From: UBA5216 sp043743335
GTDB taxonomy: Bacteria > Pseudomonadota > Gammaproteobacteria > Burkholderiales > SG8-41
Reading direction: 5' to 3'
DNA length: 64,000 bases
Assembly: GCA_043743335.1 (NCBI GenBank)
Contig: JAYTWR010000083.1
Span: forward strand, 56,909-120,908
Shown: piece by piece, positions 39,074 to 47,873 of the stretch
Layout: each line of letters opens with the position of its first letter
Numbering within the stretch: position 1 is the stretch's first letter
Notes under the pieces: generated by a model
Database searches by the model: none
What the model saw: the letters and a program-made list of their open reading frames with translations, nothing else
Told to the model about the DNA's origin: nothing
Position numbers and translations under genes: made by a program

Positions 39074-41407
39074 GTGATCTCCCGCTGGCGTAAAACCCCT
39101 GTTGCCTGCGCGCTGATGTGCGCGCTGCCCGCCGCCGCGCAAACGGCGCCGGGCATTGCTTTGCGCACGCAGCCAGCGATTGTGGGCGTGCCCGACGGCA
39201 AATCCGGCGTGCCGGCACCGGTCTACATGGAAGGCGACCGCATGCAGGGCCACAGCGAGCGCGAGACCGAGGCACTGGGCAATGCGCGGGCGCGCTCGCG
39301 CGGTCAGGCCATCGCGGCGAACTGGATGCGTTTTGATTCGCGTATTAACGAGTTAACCGCCATCGGCAATGTGCATCTGGAGCAAGGCGCTTACGTCGCC
39401 GATGGCGTGCGGCTGCGCTACGACTTTGATACCGAGCGCGGCGTGATGGAGCGTGCCAACTACGCCATCAGCCCGCGCGCCACGGGCAATTTGCCCATCG
39501 TGAACACGGCCAGCAGCGCCACCCCTGCTGCCCGGCGCACCGGCATGAGCGGCCGCGGCGTGGCGGATCGCATCGTGTTCGACGGGCCGGGCCGGCTTTT
39601 TGCGCAGCAAGGCACTTTTACCACCTGCGAGCCGGACAATGAGCAGTGGAACATTCGCTCCCACGATCTACGCCTCTATCAGGACGAGAATGTGGGCGTG
39701 GCGCGCAATGCCACGGTGGACTTCAAGGGCGTGCCGATTATTTACGCGCCGTATTTTTCGTTTCCATTGCATCAGGAACGCAAATCCGGCTTTCTCGCGC
39801 CGCACTACGGCAGCACCAGCGCCAGCGGGATTGAAGTCACCGTGCCGTATTTCTGGAATCTGGCACCCAATTACGACCTGACCCTCACCCCCCGCGTGCT
39901 GGCCAAGCGCGGGCTGCAGTTGCGCAATGATTTTCGTTATTTGATGCCCACGTACAAGGGCGAATTTCATTACGAAATTCTGCCCGACGACCGCGCCGCT
40001 GACCGTACCCGGCAATTGTTTACCTTAAAGCACAGCCAAACCCTGTGGAACGGTTGGGCAGGCACCGTGGATGTGAACAAGGTATCCGACAGCAAGTACT
40101 TTACCGATCTGTCTACCGCCGTGGGACTGACCTCGCAAACCTATTTGACCCGGCAAGCGACGCTGGCACGCGGTGGCACGTGGGGCAACGGTGGCACCTA
40201 CGCGCTCAATGGCTTGGTGCAGGGGTGGCAGACGCTGCAGACGGATCCGCTGGCACCGCTGACACCGCCGTATTCGCGTCGTCCGCAGTTCACCTTGACT
40301 GCGCAGCGCTTTAATACTTTTCGCGGCGACTTCAATTTCGAGGGCAATTACACCGATTTTTATCACCCGACACAGGACAATGGCAAACGGCTGGTCGCGT
40401 ATCCCAGCATGACCTTTCCATGGCAGACGGCGGCCGGTTTTGTCACGCCCAAAGTGGGTTTACACATGACGCGGTATTTCATGGACGCGAAAACGTCCGC
40501 GCTGCCGGACGCTACGCGCGTCGTGCCCCTATTCAGCGCGACGACCGGGCTGAACTTTGAGCGCAAGGCCAATATCTTCGGCAACAGTTACCTGCAAACC
40601 CTAGAACCCCTAGCCTACTATGTGTTTATTCCTTACCGTGACCAAAGCCGGAATCCGAATTTCGAAAGCGGGTTGCAGGACATCAACTTCGCGTCAATAT
40701 TCTCTGAAAATCAATTCAGCGGCCACGACCGCATCAACGACGCCAATCAGTTGACGCTCGGCGTACGCTCGCGCCTGATCAGTCCCGACACCGGGTTTGA
40801 AGTCATTCGCGCGGGGTTGGCGCAGCGCTTCTACTTTGAAGGGCAGCGCGTCACGCTGCCGGGGGTGCCGCCGCGCAACAATCAGAGTGCGCGCTCTGAC
40901 CTTCTGGCGGTCGTCAGCGGCACCATCGCGCCCAAGCTCACCATGGATCTGGGCTGGCAGTACAATACCGATACGCATCAGACGCAGCGCAGCACCGTGG
41001 CTGCGCGCTACCAGCCGCAGCAGGGCAAGCTGTTGAATCTGGCTTACCGGCAAAGCATCGCTTCGTCGATCCGGCAGTGGGACATGTCCGGGCAATGGCC
41101 CCTATCCTTTGCCCGTGGCTGGAGCGCCGTGGGCCGCTGGAATTACTCCGTGCAGGACCGGCGCACGCTCGAAGCCGTGGCCGGGATGGAATATGATGGC
41201 GGGTGTTTTGTGTTTCGCGTGGTGGCCAACCGCCTGTCGACGGCGACCACGGTCGCCAATACCGCATTTTTTATTGAACTGGAGTTGAACGGCATCACCC
41301 GCGTCGGGTCAAATTCCCTGGACTTATTGCGCCGCAACGTCGGGGGCTACACCCGCCACGATCCTTACGCGGCGCGCCCCGGCGAGTATTTTGTGCCCGA
41401 GAAATAG
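39074..41407 (+). CDS. lptD: LPS-assembly outer membrane protein LptD
   Basis: A 777-residue beta-barrel that inserts LPS into the outer leaflet together with LptE. It has a GTG start, a short signal (KTPVACALMCALPAAAQ) and an N-terminal OstA-like beta-jellyroll (RMQGHSERETEALGNARARSRGQAIAANWMRFD...). A long barrel domain with alternating strands follows (FSFPLHQERKSGFLAPHYG...). No cysteine-rich N-terminal pattern like that of E. coli LptD was seen. It is first in the lptD-surA-pdxA-ksgA cluster. Confidence 0.93.
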   Translation: MISRWRKTPVACALMCALPAAAQTAPGIALRTQPAIVGVPDGKSGVPAPVYMEGDRMQGHSERETEALGNARARSRGQAIAANWMRFDSRINELTAIGNVHLEQGAYVADGVRLRYDFDTERGVMERANYAISPRATGNLPIVNTASSATPAARRTGMSGRGVADRIVFDGPGRLFAQQGTFTTCEPDNEQWNIRSHDLRLYQDENVGVARNATVDFKGVPIIYAPYFSFPLHQERKSGFLAPHYGSTSASGIEVTVPYFWNLAPNYDLTLTPRVLAKRGLQLRNDFRYLMPTYKGEFHYEILPDDRAADRTRQLFTLKHSQTLWNGWAGTVDVNKVSDSKYFTDLSTAVGLTSQTYLTRQATLARGGTWGNGGTYALNGLVQGWQTLQTDPLAPLTPPYSRRPQFTLTAQRFNTFRGDFNFEGNYTDFYHPTQDNGKRLVAYPSMTFPWQTAAGFVTPKVGLHMTRYFMDAKTSALPDATRVVPLFSATTGLNFERKANIFGNSYLQTLEPLAYYVFIPYRDQSRNPNFESGLQDINFASIFSENQFSGHDRINDANQLTLGVRSRLISPDTGFEVIRAGLAQRFYFEGQRVTLPGVPPRNNQSARSDLLAVVSGTIAPKLTMDLGWQYNTDTHQTQRSTVAARYQPQQGKLLNLAYRQSIASSIRQWDMSGQWPLSFARGWSAVGRWNYSVQDRRTLEAVAGMEYDGGCFVFRVVANRLSTATTVANTAFFIELELNGITRVGSNSLDLLRRNVGGYTRHDPYAARPGEYFVPEK

Positions 41408-41473
41408 CCAAAGAACGTGCCGCTAAAAAGCCAGTCATACACTGGTTGAAAATGTTGTCACAAGGTTGAGTAA

Positions 41474-42913
41474 ATGTTTTTATTGAATAAAATTTCATTC
41501 CAGATGTGCGTTTTGGCAAGCCTGCTGGTGCTGGCGGGCCCTATAGGTGCGCAACTTACCCTGCCCAAAAGCGCTACGCCCACCACACCCACCAAGCCCG
41601 CCACGCCCGCTACGCCCACCACGCCCGCCGCGTCGGCCACACCGGCTACACCTGCCGCTGCGGCACCAACGCAAGCCCGACCGCGCCCCATACTCACCGT
41701 CGATCGCATTGTTGCGGTGGTGAACGACGAAGTCATCACGCGCAATGAATTGAATCTGCGTTTGGCGCGCGCCGAGAGCCAGTTGGCGCGTCAGGGCACG
41801 CCGTCGCCGCCTCGCGCCGAGCTCGAAAAGCAGATTCTCGAACGCATGATTTCCGACCGCGCGGTGACCCACTTCGCTAAAGAAAACGGCCTGCGCATCG
41901 ACGATACCGAGCTCGACCGCGCCATTGAGCGCATTGCGCAAGAAAATCAAATGATCGTCGCGCAGTTGCGCTTGGCGCTGGAAAAAGATGGCGTGCCGTT
42001 CGCCCGTTTTCGCGACGACATTCGTGGCGAAATCCTCATGGCCCGCCTGCGCGACCGCGAGATCAACGACAAAATTGTGGTAACCGACAGCGAGATTGAC
42101 AACCTGATCGCCGCCGCCGCCGGCCAAGCCACCGCCAACGATGAATACAATCTTTCGCACATCCTCGTGCGCGTGGCGGAAAACGCCGGGCCGGAGCAAA
42201 TTCAGGCGCGACAGGCGCGCGCGGAGGAGGCGCTGAAGCAATTGAAGTCCGGCACGGATTTTCGTCAAATCGCGGCATCGTTTTCCGAGGCTCCGGATGC
42301 CTTGCAGGGTGGCGTCATGGGCTGGCGCGATAGCGCACGGCTGCCGACGCTTTTCTCCGATGCGCTGCGCAGCATGAAACCGAGTGAACTGAGCAGCGTG
42401 CTGCGCAGTCCGAATGGTTTTCACATTATCAAGCTAAACGAGCGGCGCGGCGGTCAGCAAGAGGCGCTGGTGCAGCAAACCAACGCCCGCCATATTCTGA
42501 TCAAGGTCAGCGAAATCGTGTCCGAAGCCGAAGGCCGTAATCGCTTGCGTAATCTCAAAGAGCGGCTGGACAACAGTGGCGATTTCGCACAACTCGCGCG
42601 TGCCAATTCCGAAGACACCAGTGCTTCCAAGGGTGGCGATCTGGGCTGGATTTCCCCCGGCGACACCGTGCCCGAGTTTGAGCGCGCCATGGATGCGTTA
42701 AAGCCTGGCCAAATCAGCGAACCCATACGCTCACCCTTCGGCTGGCATCTGATACAAGTGATAGAGCGGCGCTCCTCCGACTTGAGCGGTGAACGCAAAC
42801 GCTTGGCGGCGCGACAAACACTGCGCGAACGCAAAGGCGAAGAGTCGTTTCAGGAGTGGGTGCGCCGTACGCGCGATCAGGCCTACGTTGAAATCCGGCT
42901 TGACGAGCGGTAA
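41474..42913 (+). CDS. surA: Periplasmic peptidyl-prolyl isomerase / chaperone SurA
   Basis: A 479-residue protein with a signal peptide (about residues 1-26), a SurA N-terminal chaperone domain (VDRIVAVVNDEVITRNELNLRLARAESQL...), two parvulin domains (DEYNLSHILVRVAENAG...; QTNARHILIKVSEIVSEAEG...) and a C-terminal helix. It escorts outer membrane proteins, including LptD, across the periplasm. Between signal and chaperone domain lies an unusual 45-residue Thr/Pro/Ala-rich tract built on repeated CCACGCCC-like DNA (about 41570-41690), which makes the protein longer than E. coli SurA (428). Confidence 0.95.
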   Translation: MFLLNKISFQMCVLASLLVLAGPIGAQLTLPKSATPTTPTKPATPATPTTPAASATPATPAAAAPTQARPRPILTVDRIVAVVNDEVITRNELNLRLARAESQLARQGTPSPPRAELEKQILERMISDRAVTHFAKENGLRIDDTELDRAIERIAQENQMIVAQLRLALEKDGVPFARFRDDIRGEILMARLRDREINDKIVVTDSEIDNLIAAAAGQATANDEYNLSHILVRVAENAGPEQIQARQARAEEALKQLKSGTDFRQIAASFSEAPDALQGGVMGWRDSARLPTLFSDALRSMKPSELSSVLRSPNGFHIIKLNERRGGQQEALVQQTNARHILIKVSEIVSEAEGRNRLRNLKERLDNSGDFAQLARANSEDTSASKGGDLGWISPGDTVPEFERAMDALKPGQISEPIRSPFGWHLIQVIERRSSDLSGERKRLAARQTLRERKGEESFQEWVRRTRDQAYVEIRLDER

Positions 42914-42947
42914 ACCCCCTGCGCGCGCCGAGGGCGCTACGCCCACC

Positions 42948-43949
42948 ATGCCCAGCCTACCCACCCTACCCACCCTACCAACCATAGCGGTCACCGCCGG
43001 CGAGCCGGCCGGCATTGGCCCGGAAATCTGCGCGGCACTACAGCACGCCGCACTGCCCGCGCGCATGGTTGTGATTGCCGACCGTCACTTGCTGCGCGAG
43101 CGCACCGGGTTGGCGTGGCCGGATTTTGCCGGCGGTTGCAGCGCACAAGCTGGTGGCGTCAGCGTACTGCACGTGCCGCTGGCGGCACCCTCGGTTGCGG
43201 GCAAGCTGGATGCGGCCAACAGCGGCTACGTGTTGCGCACGCTGGGCATTGCGTGTGACGGCTGCACCGATCAATTCTTCGATGCCATGGTCACTGCGCC
43301 GGTACACAAAGGCGTGATTAACGACGCCGGTGTGGCATTCACCGGGCACACCGAGTTTCTCGAAGCCCGTACCCAAACGCCGCAAGTGGTGATGATGCTG
43401 GTGGGTGGTGGCATGCGTGTCGCGCTCGCTACCACCCACCTCGCGCTAAGAGATGTGGCTACGCACATCACGCGAACCGGCCTCACGCAAACGTTGCGCG
43501 TGCTGCGGCATGATTTGCGCGCGCATTTTGGTTTCAGCAACCCGCGCATTGCAGTCGCAGGCTTAAACCCGCACGCCGGCGAATCGGGGCACATGGGTCG
43601 CGAGGAAATCGACGTCATCGTGCCGGTAATAACAGCGCTGCGCGCAGAAGGATTCAATCTGTCCGACCCGCTGCCTGCGGATACCTTGTTCAATCCAGAG
43701 CGGCTAAAACACTTCGACGCAGTGCTGGCGATGTACCACGATCAAGGGTTGCCCGTGCTCAAGTACGCAAGCTTCGGTGCCGGCGTGAACGTGACATTGG
43801 GTCTGCCGATGATTCGTACCTCGGTCGATCACGGCACGGCGCTCGACATCGCGGGCACGGGCAAGGCAGATGCGGGCAGCTTGTTAGAAGCCGCCAAGCT
43901 GGCGATAGACCTTGCGCGCGTACGTGCGCCCGATCGCCTGCACGCCTGA
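42948..43949 (+). CDS. pdxA: 4-hydroxythreonine-4-phosphate dehydrogenase
   Basis: PdxA (333 aa) oxidises 4-phosphohydroxy-L-threonine in pyridoxal 5'-phosphate synthesis. Conserved segments are IAVTAGEPAGIGPEI, GHTEFLEART, AGLNPHAGESGHMGREEID and AMYHDQGLPVLKYASFG, which carry the metal-binding histidines. The ATG at 42948 is chosen because upstream codons lack family similarity. The N-terminus MPSLPTLPTLPTIAVT comes from a short 9-bp DNA repeat just after surA. Confidence 0.94.
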   Translation: MPSLPTLPTLPTIAVTAGEPAGIGPEICAALQHAALPARMVVIADRHLLRERTGLAWPDFAGGCSAQAGGVSVLHVPLAAPSVAGKLDAANSGYVLRTLGIACDGCTDQFFDAMVTAPVHKGVINDAGVAFTGHTEFLEARTQTPQVVMMLVGGGMRVALATTHLALRDVATHITRTGLTQTLRVLRHDLRAHFGFSNPRIAVAGLNPHAGESGHMGREEIDVIVPVITALRAEGFNLSDPLPADTLFNPERLKHFDAVLAMYHDQGLPVLKYASFGAGVNVTLGLPMIRTSVDHGTALDIAGTGKADAGSLLEAAKLAIDLARVRAPDRLHA

Positions 43950-43965
43950 GCCGCACAACCTAAAT

Positions 43966-44757
43966 ATGGGCCATCAACCCCGCAAGCGATTCGGGCAAAA
44001 TTTCCTTAAAAATCAACTAGTTATAGATGATATTCTGCATGTCATCGGGCCGCAGCCGCAAGACTTGATGGTGGAAATCGGGCCCGGTTTGGGCGCGCTG
44101 ACGCAGCCCTTGAGCAAAGCGCTCGCGCATTTGCATGTGATCGAGCTGGATCGCGACATCGTGGCGCGCTTGCGCGAAATCTATCCCGCCGCGAGTGTCA
44201 CCCTACACGAAGGCGACGCGCTGAAATTTGATTTCACCGGCATCGGCGCGAATCTGCGCGTGGTGGGTAATTTGCCTTACAACATTTCCACGCCGCTGCT
44301 GTTTCATTTGGCTGACCACATCGCGTGCGTGCGCGACATCCACGTTATGCTGCAAAAAGAAGTGGTCGAGCGCATGGTTGCTGCGCCCGATACCGCCGCC
44401 TACGGGCGCCTGTCAGTCGCGCTGCAATACCGTTTTGAAATGGAAAAAGTGCTCGACGTCGGCCCGGAGGCGTTCTATCCGCAGCCGAAGGTCGATTCCG
44501 CTGTCGTGCGCATGCTGCCGCGCGCTGTGCGCGATCCGCTAGCGTTTGACGAAGCCCTGTTTGCCCGCGTCACCACCGCCGCATTTTCGCAACGGCGCAA
44601 GACCTTGCGCAATACGCTACGAGATGTTTTGGAAGCCGCCGACTTTGAAGCGCTGGGTATCGACCCTGGCGCGCGGGCGGAAACGCTGTCCGTCAGTGAT
44701 TTTGTGGGGATTGCGAACCGGGTAAGTGAAAGGCAAGATCACCGGCAGGATCAATAA
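43966..44757 (+). CDS. ksgA: 16S rRNA (A1518/A1519) dimethyltransferase
   Basis: KsgA (263 aa) dimethylates two adjacent adenines in the helix 45 loop of 16S rRNA. The N-terminus GHQPRKRFGQNFLKNQLVIDDI, SAM motif VEIGPGLGALTQPL and catalytic NLPYNIS are intact. The frame is open further left, but the ATG at 43966 gives the usual N-terminus. A copy of the dispersed AT-rich motif encodes the KNQLVI segment (44009-44023). Confidence 0.97.
   Translation: MGHQPRKRFGQNFLKNQLVIDDILHVIGPQPQDLMVEIGPGLGALTQPLSKALAHLHVIELDRDIVARLREIYPAASVTLHEGDALKFDFTGIGANLRVVGNLPYNISTPLLFHLADHIACVRDIHVMLQKEVVERMVAAPDTAAYGRLSVALQYRFEMEKVLDVGPEAFYPQPKVDSAVVRMLPRAVRDPLAFDEALFARVTTAAFSQRRKTLRNTLRDVLEAADFEALGIDPGARAETLSVSDFVGIANRVSERQDHRQDQ
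44009..44023 (+). repeat. Dispersed AT-rich motif, copy 7 (exact, inside ksgA)
   Basis: AAAATCAACTAGTTA encodes NQLV in ksgA, in the same frame as the copies in argS (NQIL) and priA (KQLV). Confidence 0.75.
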
Positions 44758-44815
44758 TTGCTGGAATGCGTATCGCACCGAGCCGTCGTCACGGATGACC
44801 AAATAGAGCAAAGCT

Positions 44816-45619
44816 ATGGCAATGGATGAAGATAAGCCGCTCCGCCTCCCGACGCTGGGCGAGCTTTCGCTTAACAAAGTGATTAATTTCGCACAACCTA
44901 CCTATTGGGGCGTGAGCGACCCTGCTCGGTTCGGGCAGTTGATGGAGGAAGCCAAGCGTTTGGTGGCGCACGGGTTTTTTCTCGGAGATAACCTGTTCAC
45001 CTGGTCACGCAATAATTCCGCGTTGGAAGACGTGCCTTTCCGCAATGCTTGGGAACACAATGCGACCGGCGACGCCGACATTGCAATCGTTTGGCGACGA
45101 TACCTATTGGCGTGTGCCGCGTTTCATTGCGTGCAGTTGCCGGGCGACTTTGTTGAATGTGGCGTTTACAACGGCACGGGCATCAAGACAGTGGTCGACT
45201 ATCTCGGCGGGCCTTCGTTTCCCAAGACATTTTGGGGCTACGACACCTTCGACTACAACCCTGTTCCCGGCCATGCCTTTGACGGTCAGGAACCGGGGTT
45301 CTTTGAGAAAGTAAAACAGCGATTTGCAGACTATCCGCAAGTCAATCTGGTGATGGGGCTGCTGCCGGATTCGTTTGCTAGCGGCGTGCCGGAATCGATC
45401 GCGTACTTGCACATTGACCTCAACAACGCTGAGGGCGAGCTTGCGGTGTTGGAACGACTGTTCGATCGCGTGGTCAGCGGCGGGATTGTCATCATGGATG
45501 ACTACGAGTGGTCAGGAATATACCGCACGCAAAAAAAAGCTGAAGACCCGTGGTTCGGCGCGCGTGGCTATCGCGTTTTTCCGTTGCCAACCGGTCAGGG
45601 CTTGATTCTCAAGCGTTAA
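44816..45619 (+). CDS. TylF/macrocin-O-methyltransferase-like SAM-dependent methyltransferase
   Basis: A 267-residue predicted class I methyltransferase. Visible blocks are GDFVECGVYNGTGIKTVVDYL (SAM motif I), FWGYDTFDYNPVPGHAFDG, IAYLHIDLNNAEGELAVLERLFDRVVSGGIVIMDDYEWSG (acidic metal or substrate residues) and PTGQGLILKR at the end. These fit the TylF family, whose known members methylate sugars on macrolides. No glycan or antibiotic genes are nearby, so the substrate is unknown. It sits between ksgA and gloA (convergent). Confidence 0.75.
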   Translation: MAMDEDKPLRLPTLGELSLNKVINFAQPTYWGVSDPARFGQLMEEAKRLVAHGFFLGDNLFTWSRNNSALEDVPFRNAWEHNATGDADIAIVWRRYLLACAAFHCVQLPGDFVECGVYNGTGIKTVVDYLGGPSFPKTFWGYDTFDYNPVPGHAFDGQEPGFFEKVKQRFADYPQVNLVMGLLPDSFASGVPESIAYLHIDLNNAEGELAVLERLFDRVVSGGIVIMDDYEWSGIYRTQKKAEDPWFGARGYRVFPLPTGQGLILKR

Positions 45620-45629
45620 GCGCGTGTCT

Positions 45630-46028
45630 TCACCCGTGTGAAGGTGTTTTGCGTTGCACAAACTCAATCTTGTAGCCGTCCGGGTCTTCTGCAAACGCAA
45701 TCACCGTGGTGCCGTGTTTCATCGGCCCCGGTTCGCGCGTGACTTTGCCGCCGCGCTTTTTGATTTCCTCGCAGGTTTTATAGGCGTCATCGACTTCAAT
45801 CGCGATATGGCCGTAGCCGTTGCCCAGATCGTAGGCACTGGTGTCCCAGTTGTAGGTGAGTTCCAGCACGGATGTTTGGGCTTCGTCGTCGTAGCCAACA
45901 AAGGTGTTGGTGAAGCGGCCTGACGGGTATTCCGATTGGCGCAGCAGTTTCATACCGAGCACCTGCGTGTAAAAATCAATCGAGCGTTGCAGGTTGCCGA
46001 CGCGGATCATGGTGTGCAGCATTCTCAT
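45630..46028 (-). CDS. gloA: Lactoylglutathione lyase (glyoxalase I)
   Basis: A 132-residue VOC-fold enzyme that converts the methylglyoxal-glutathione hemithioacetal to S-lactoylglutathione. The sequence MRMLHTMIRVGNLQRSIDFYTQVLGMKLLR is canonical. Metal ligands are present as His5, a Glu in SVLELTYN, a His in GYGHIAIEVDD and a Glu in PDGYKIEFVQ. Size and ligands match the Ni-type bacterial enzyme. It lies 12 nt from the rubredoxin gene in the same direction. Confidence 0.95.
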   Translation of the reverse strand: MRMLHTMIRVGNLQRSIDFYTQVLGMKLLRQSEYPSGRFTNTFVGYDDEAQTSVLELTYNWDTSAYDLGNGYGHIAIEVDDAYKTCEEIKKRGGKVTREPGPMKHGTTVIAFAEDPDGYKIEFVQRKTPSHG

Positions 46029-46040
46029 CTTCGTGTTCCT

Positions 46041-46235
46041 TTAGAGTTGCACCATTTCAAAATCATCTTTGCGCGCCCCGCATTCGGGGCACGTCCAGTT
46101 GATCGGCACGTCTTCCCATTGGGTGCCGGGGGCGATGCCTTCGTCGGGTACGCCATCTGCCTCGTTGTAGATCCAGCCGCAAATGAGGCACATCCAAGAC
46201 TTGTATTGCGTTGTTGCATCAGCCATATCAGCCAT
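46041..46235 (-). CDS. Rubredoxin
   Basis: A 64-residue iron protein. The four cysteines of the Fe(Cys)4 site lie in MCLICGWIYNEADG and NWTCPECGARKDDFE. Rubredoxin carries single electrons, for example to alkane hydroxylases or in oxygen and peroxide detoxification. In betaproteobacteria this gene is often next to thiD-thiE-hemL, as here (divergent from thiD). The start may be the listed ATG or the ATG three codons in. Confidence 0.95.
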   Translation of the reverse strand: MADMADATTQYKSWMCLICGWIYNEADGVPDEGIAPGTQWEDVPINWTCPECGARKDDFEMVQL

Positions 46236-46371
46236 AAGTGAAGAGGGGAGAGCAGAATGAAGAGAGAAGAATGAAAGATTTAGGAGGGAAACACGTTAAA
46301 ATCAGATTTTAAACGAAAACCCCCTAGTCGCAGCGGCCCACTTGCTGCGCACGCTTCACGCGGTTCATAAA

Positions 46372-47229
46372 ATGCCCGACACGCCGCCCATTGTTTTGGT
46401 TTTTTCCGCCACCGACCCCACGGGCGGCGCCGGCTTGCAGGCGGATATTCTCACGCTGGCAAGCATGGGCTGCCATCCGCTGTCGGTGGTCACTGCGGTA
46501 ACCGTGCAAGACACCATGGGCGTGGACGGCTTGTTCGCCATGGACGCCGACTGGATCATTGATCAGGCGCGTTGCGTGCTTGAAGACATGCCGGTAGCGG
46601 CGTTCAAAATCGGCGTGATGGGCAGTGTGGACAACATCAGCGCCATTGCCGAGGTGGTGTCGGATTATCCGGACATTCCGCTGATACTCGATCCGGTGCT
46701 CGCTTCCGGGCGCGGTGACGAATTGGCGAGCGACGACATGCTGATTGCCATGCGCGAGCTGCTGATCCCGCAAACCACCATCATCACGCCCAACAGCCTC
46801 GAAGCGCGTCGTCTGGCGCTGGATGAACGCAACGACAAAGACGACCCCAGCCTGATTGAATGCGCCAAGCGCATTATCTTGTCTGGCTGCGAATATGTGC
46901 TGGTCACCGGTACGCACGAGAACACGCAAGAGGTCGTCAACACGCTCTACAACGAAGACGGCGTGGTCGGCAGCGAGTCATGGCCGCGCTTGCCTGGGCA
47001 GTACCATGGCTCGGGCTGCACGCTGGCGTCTGCCATTGCCGCGACTATCGCCAATGGGTTACCGATGGAAGAGGCAGTCAAAGATGCGCAAGAATACACC
47101 TGGCAAACGTTGAAAAGCGCCTTTCGCCCCGGCATGGGCCAGCACATTCCCGACCGCCTGTTCTGGGCGCGTGAGGACGAACGTGACGAAGCGCGCGATG
47201 CTGCAGCCGAAGGCAAGGCATCGTCATGA
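46372..47229 (+). CDS. thiD: Hydroxymethylpyrimidine / phosphomethylpyrimidine kinase
   Basis: ThiD (285 aa) phosphorylates HMP twice for thiamine synthesis. Motifs are VLVFSATDPTGGAGLQADILTLASMG, ILDPVLASGRGDEL, IITPNSLEARRL and LPGQYHGSGCTLASAIAATIANG (the catalytic GxGC turn). The ATG at 46372 is used; the frame is open 30 nt further. No TPP riboswitch (CTGAGA-type core) was found in the 136-nt divergent region. That region holds the near-palindrome GTTAAAATCAGATTTTAAAC, related to the dispersed motif. Confidence 0.93.
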   Translation: MPDTPPIVLVFSATDPTGGAGLQADILTLASMGCHPLSVVTAVTVQDTMGVDGLFAMDADWIIDQARCVLEDMPVAAFKIGVMGSVDNISAIAEVVSDYPDIPLILDPVLASGRGDELASDDMLIAMRELLIPQTTIITPNSLEARRLALDERNDKDDPSLIECAKRIILSGCEYVLVTGTHENTQEVVNTLYNEDGVVGSESWPRLPGQYHGSGCTLASAIAATIANGLPMEEAVKDAQEYTWQTLKSAFRPGMGQHIPDRLFWAREDERDEARDAAAEGKASS

Positions 47230-47873
47230 ATCGCATTCAAGGTCTGTATGGCGTAACGCCGGATGATGCCGACACCGTGCGGCTCACCACCCGCGTGCGC
47301 GCGGCGTTGGCGGGCGGCATGCGCCTCGTGCAGTATCGCAACAAAATCGCCGATGCGGCGTTGAAGCGCGAGCAAGCCGCAGCGCTGTGCGCCTTGTGCA
47401 ACGAATTTAACGCCGCACTGATTGTGAATGACGATCTGGAACTCGCATTGGCGGTAAACGCGCACGGTCTGCATCTGGGCGGCGACGACGGCTCGTTGGC
47501 GTCGGCTCGGGCGAAGCTGGGGCCGCACAAACTGCTTGGCGCCTCGTGTTACCGCATGTTGGAAAACGCCGAACGCGCTTTGGCCGAGGGTGCCGATCAC
47601 ATTGCGTTCGGCAGTTTTTTTGTATCTACGGTGAAACCCGGTGCAGTGCGCTCCAACCCGACTATCCTCACCGAAGCCAAGCGAAAATTTGGCGTGCCGG
47701 TGGTGGCCATCGGCGGCATTACACACGCCAACGCGCCGCAGGTCATCGCGGCAGGCGCGGACAGTGTGGCGGTGATTACGGCGCTCTTCAGCGCACCCGA
47801 CATCGCGCAGTCCGCGCGTGAATTCAACGCTCTGTTTGGGATTGCTCATGAAACAAAGCCAAAAACTGTTTAA
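47226..47873 (+). CDS. thiE: Thiamine-phosphate synthase
   Basis: ThiE (215 aa) couples HMP-PP with thiazole phosphate. The TIM-barrel signatures are LVQYRNKIADAALK, ALIVNDDLELALAVNAHGLHLGGDD, GASCYRMLENAERALAEGADHIAFGSFF and VVAIGGITHANAPQVIAAGADSVAVI. It overlaps thiD by four bases (ATGA) and hemL by 26 bases, so translation is probably coupled across the three genes. Confidence 0.95.
   Translation: MNRIQGLYGVTPDDADTVRLTTRVRAALAGGMRLVQYRNKIADAALKREQAAALCALCNEFNAALIVNDDLELALAVNAHGLHLGGDDGSLASARAKLGPHKLLGASCYRMLENAERALAEGADHIAFGSFFVSTVKPGAVRSNPTILTEAKRKFGVPVVAIGGITHANAPQVIAAGADSVAVITALFSAPDIAQSAREFNALFGIAHETKPKTV

Noticed and set aside
46236..46371. TPP riboswitch upstream of thiD
   Set aside because: No CTGAGA-type core or matching helices were found in the 136-nt leader.
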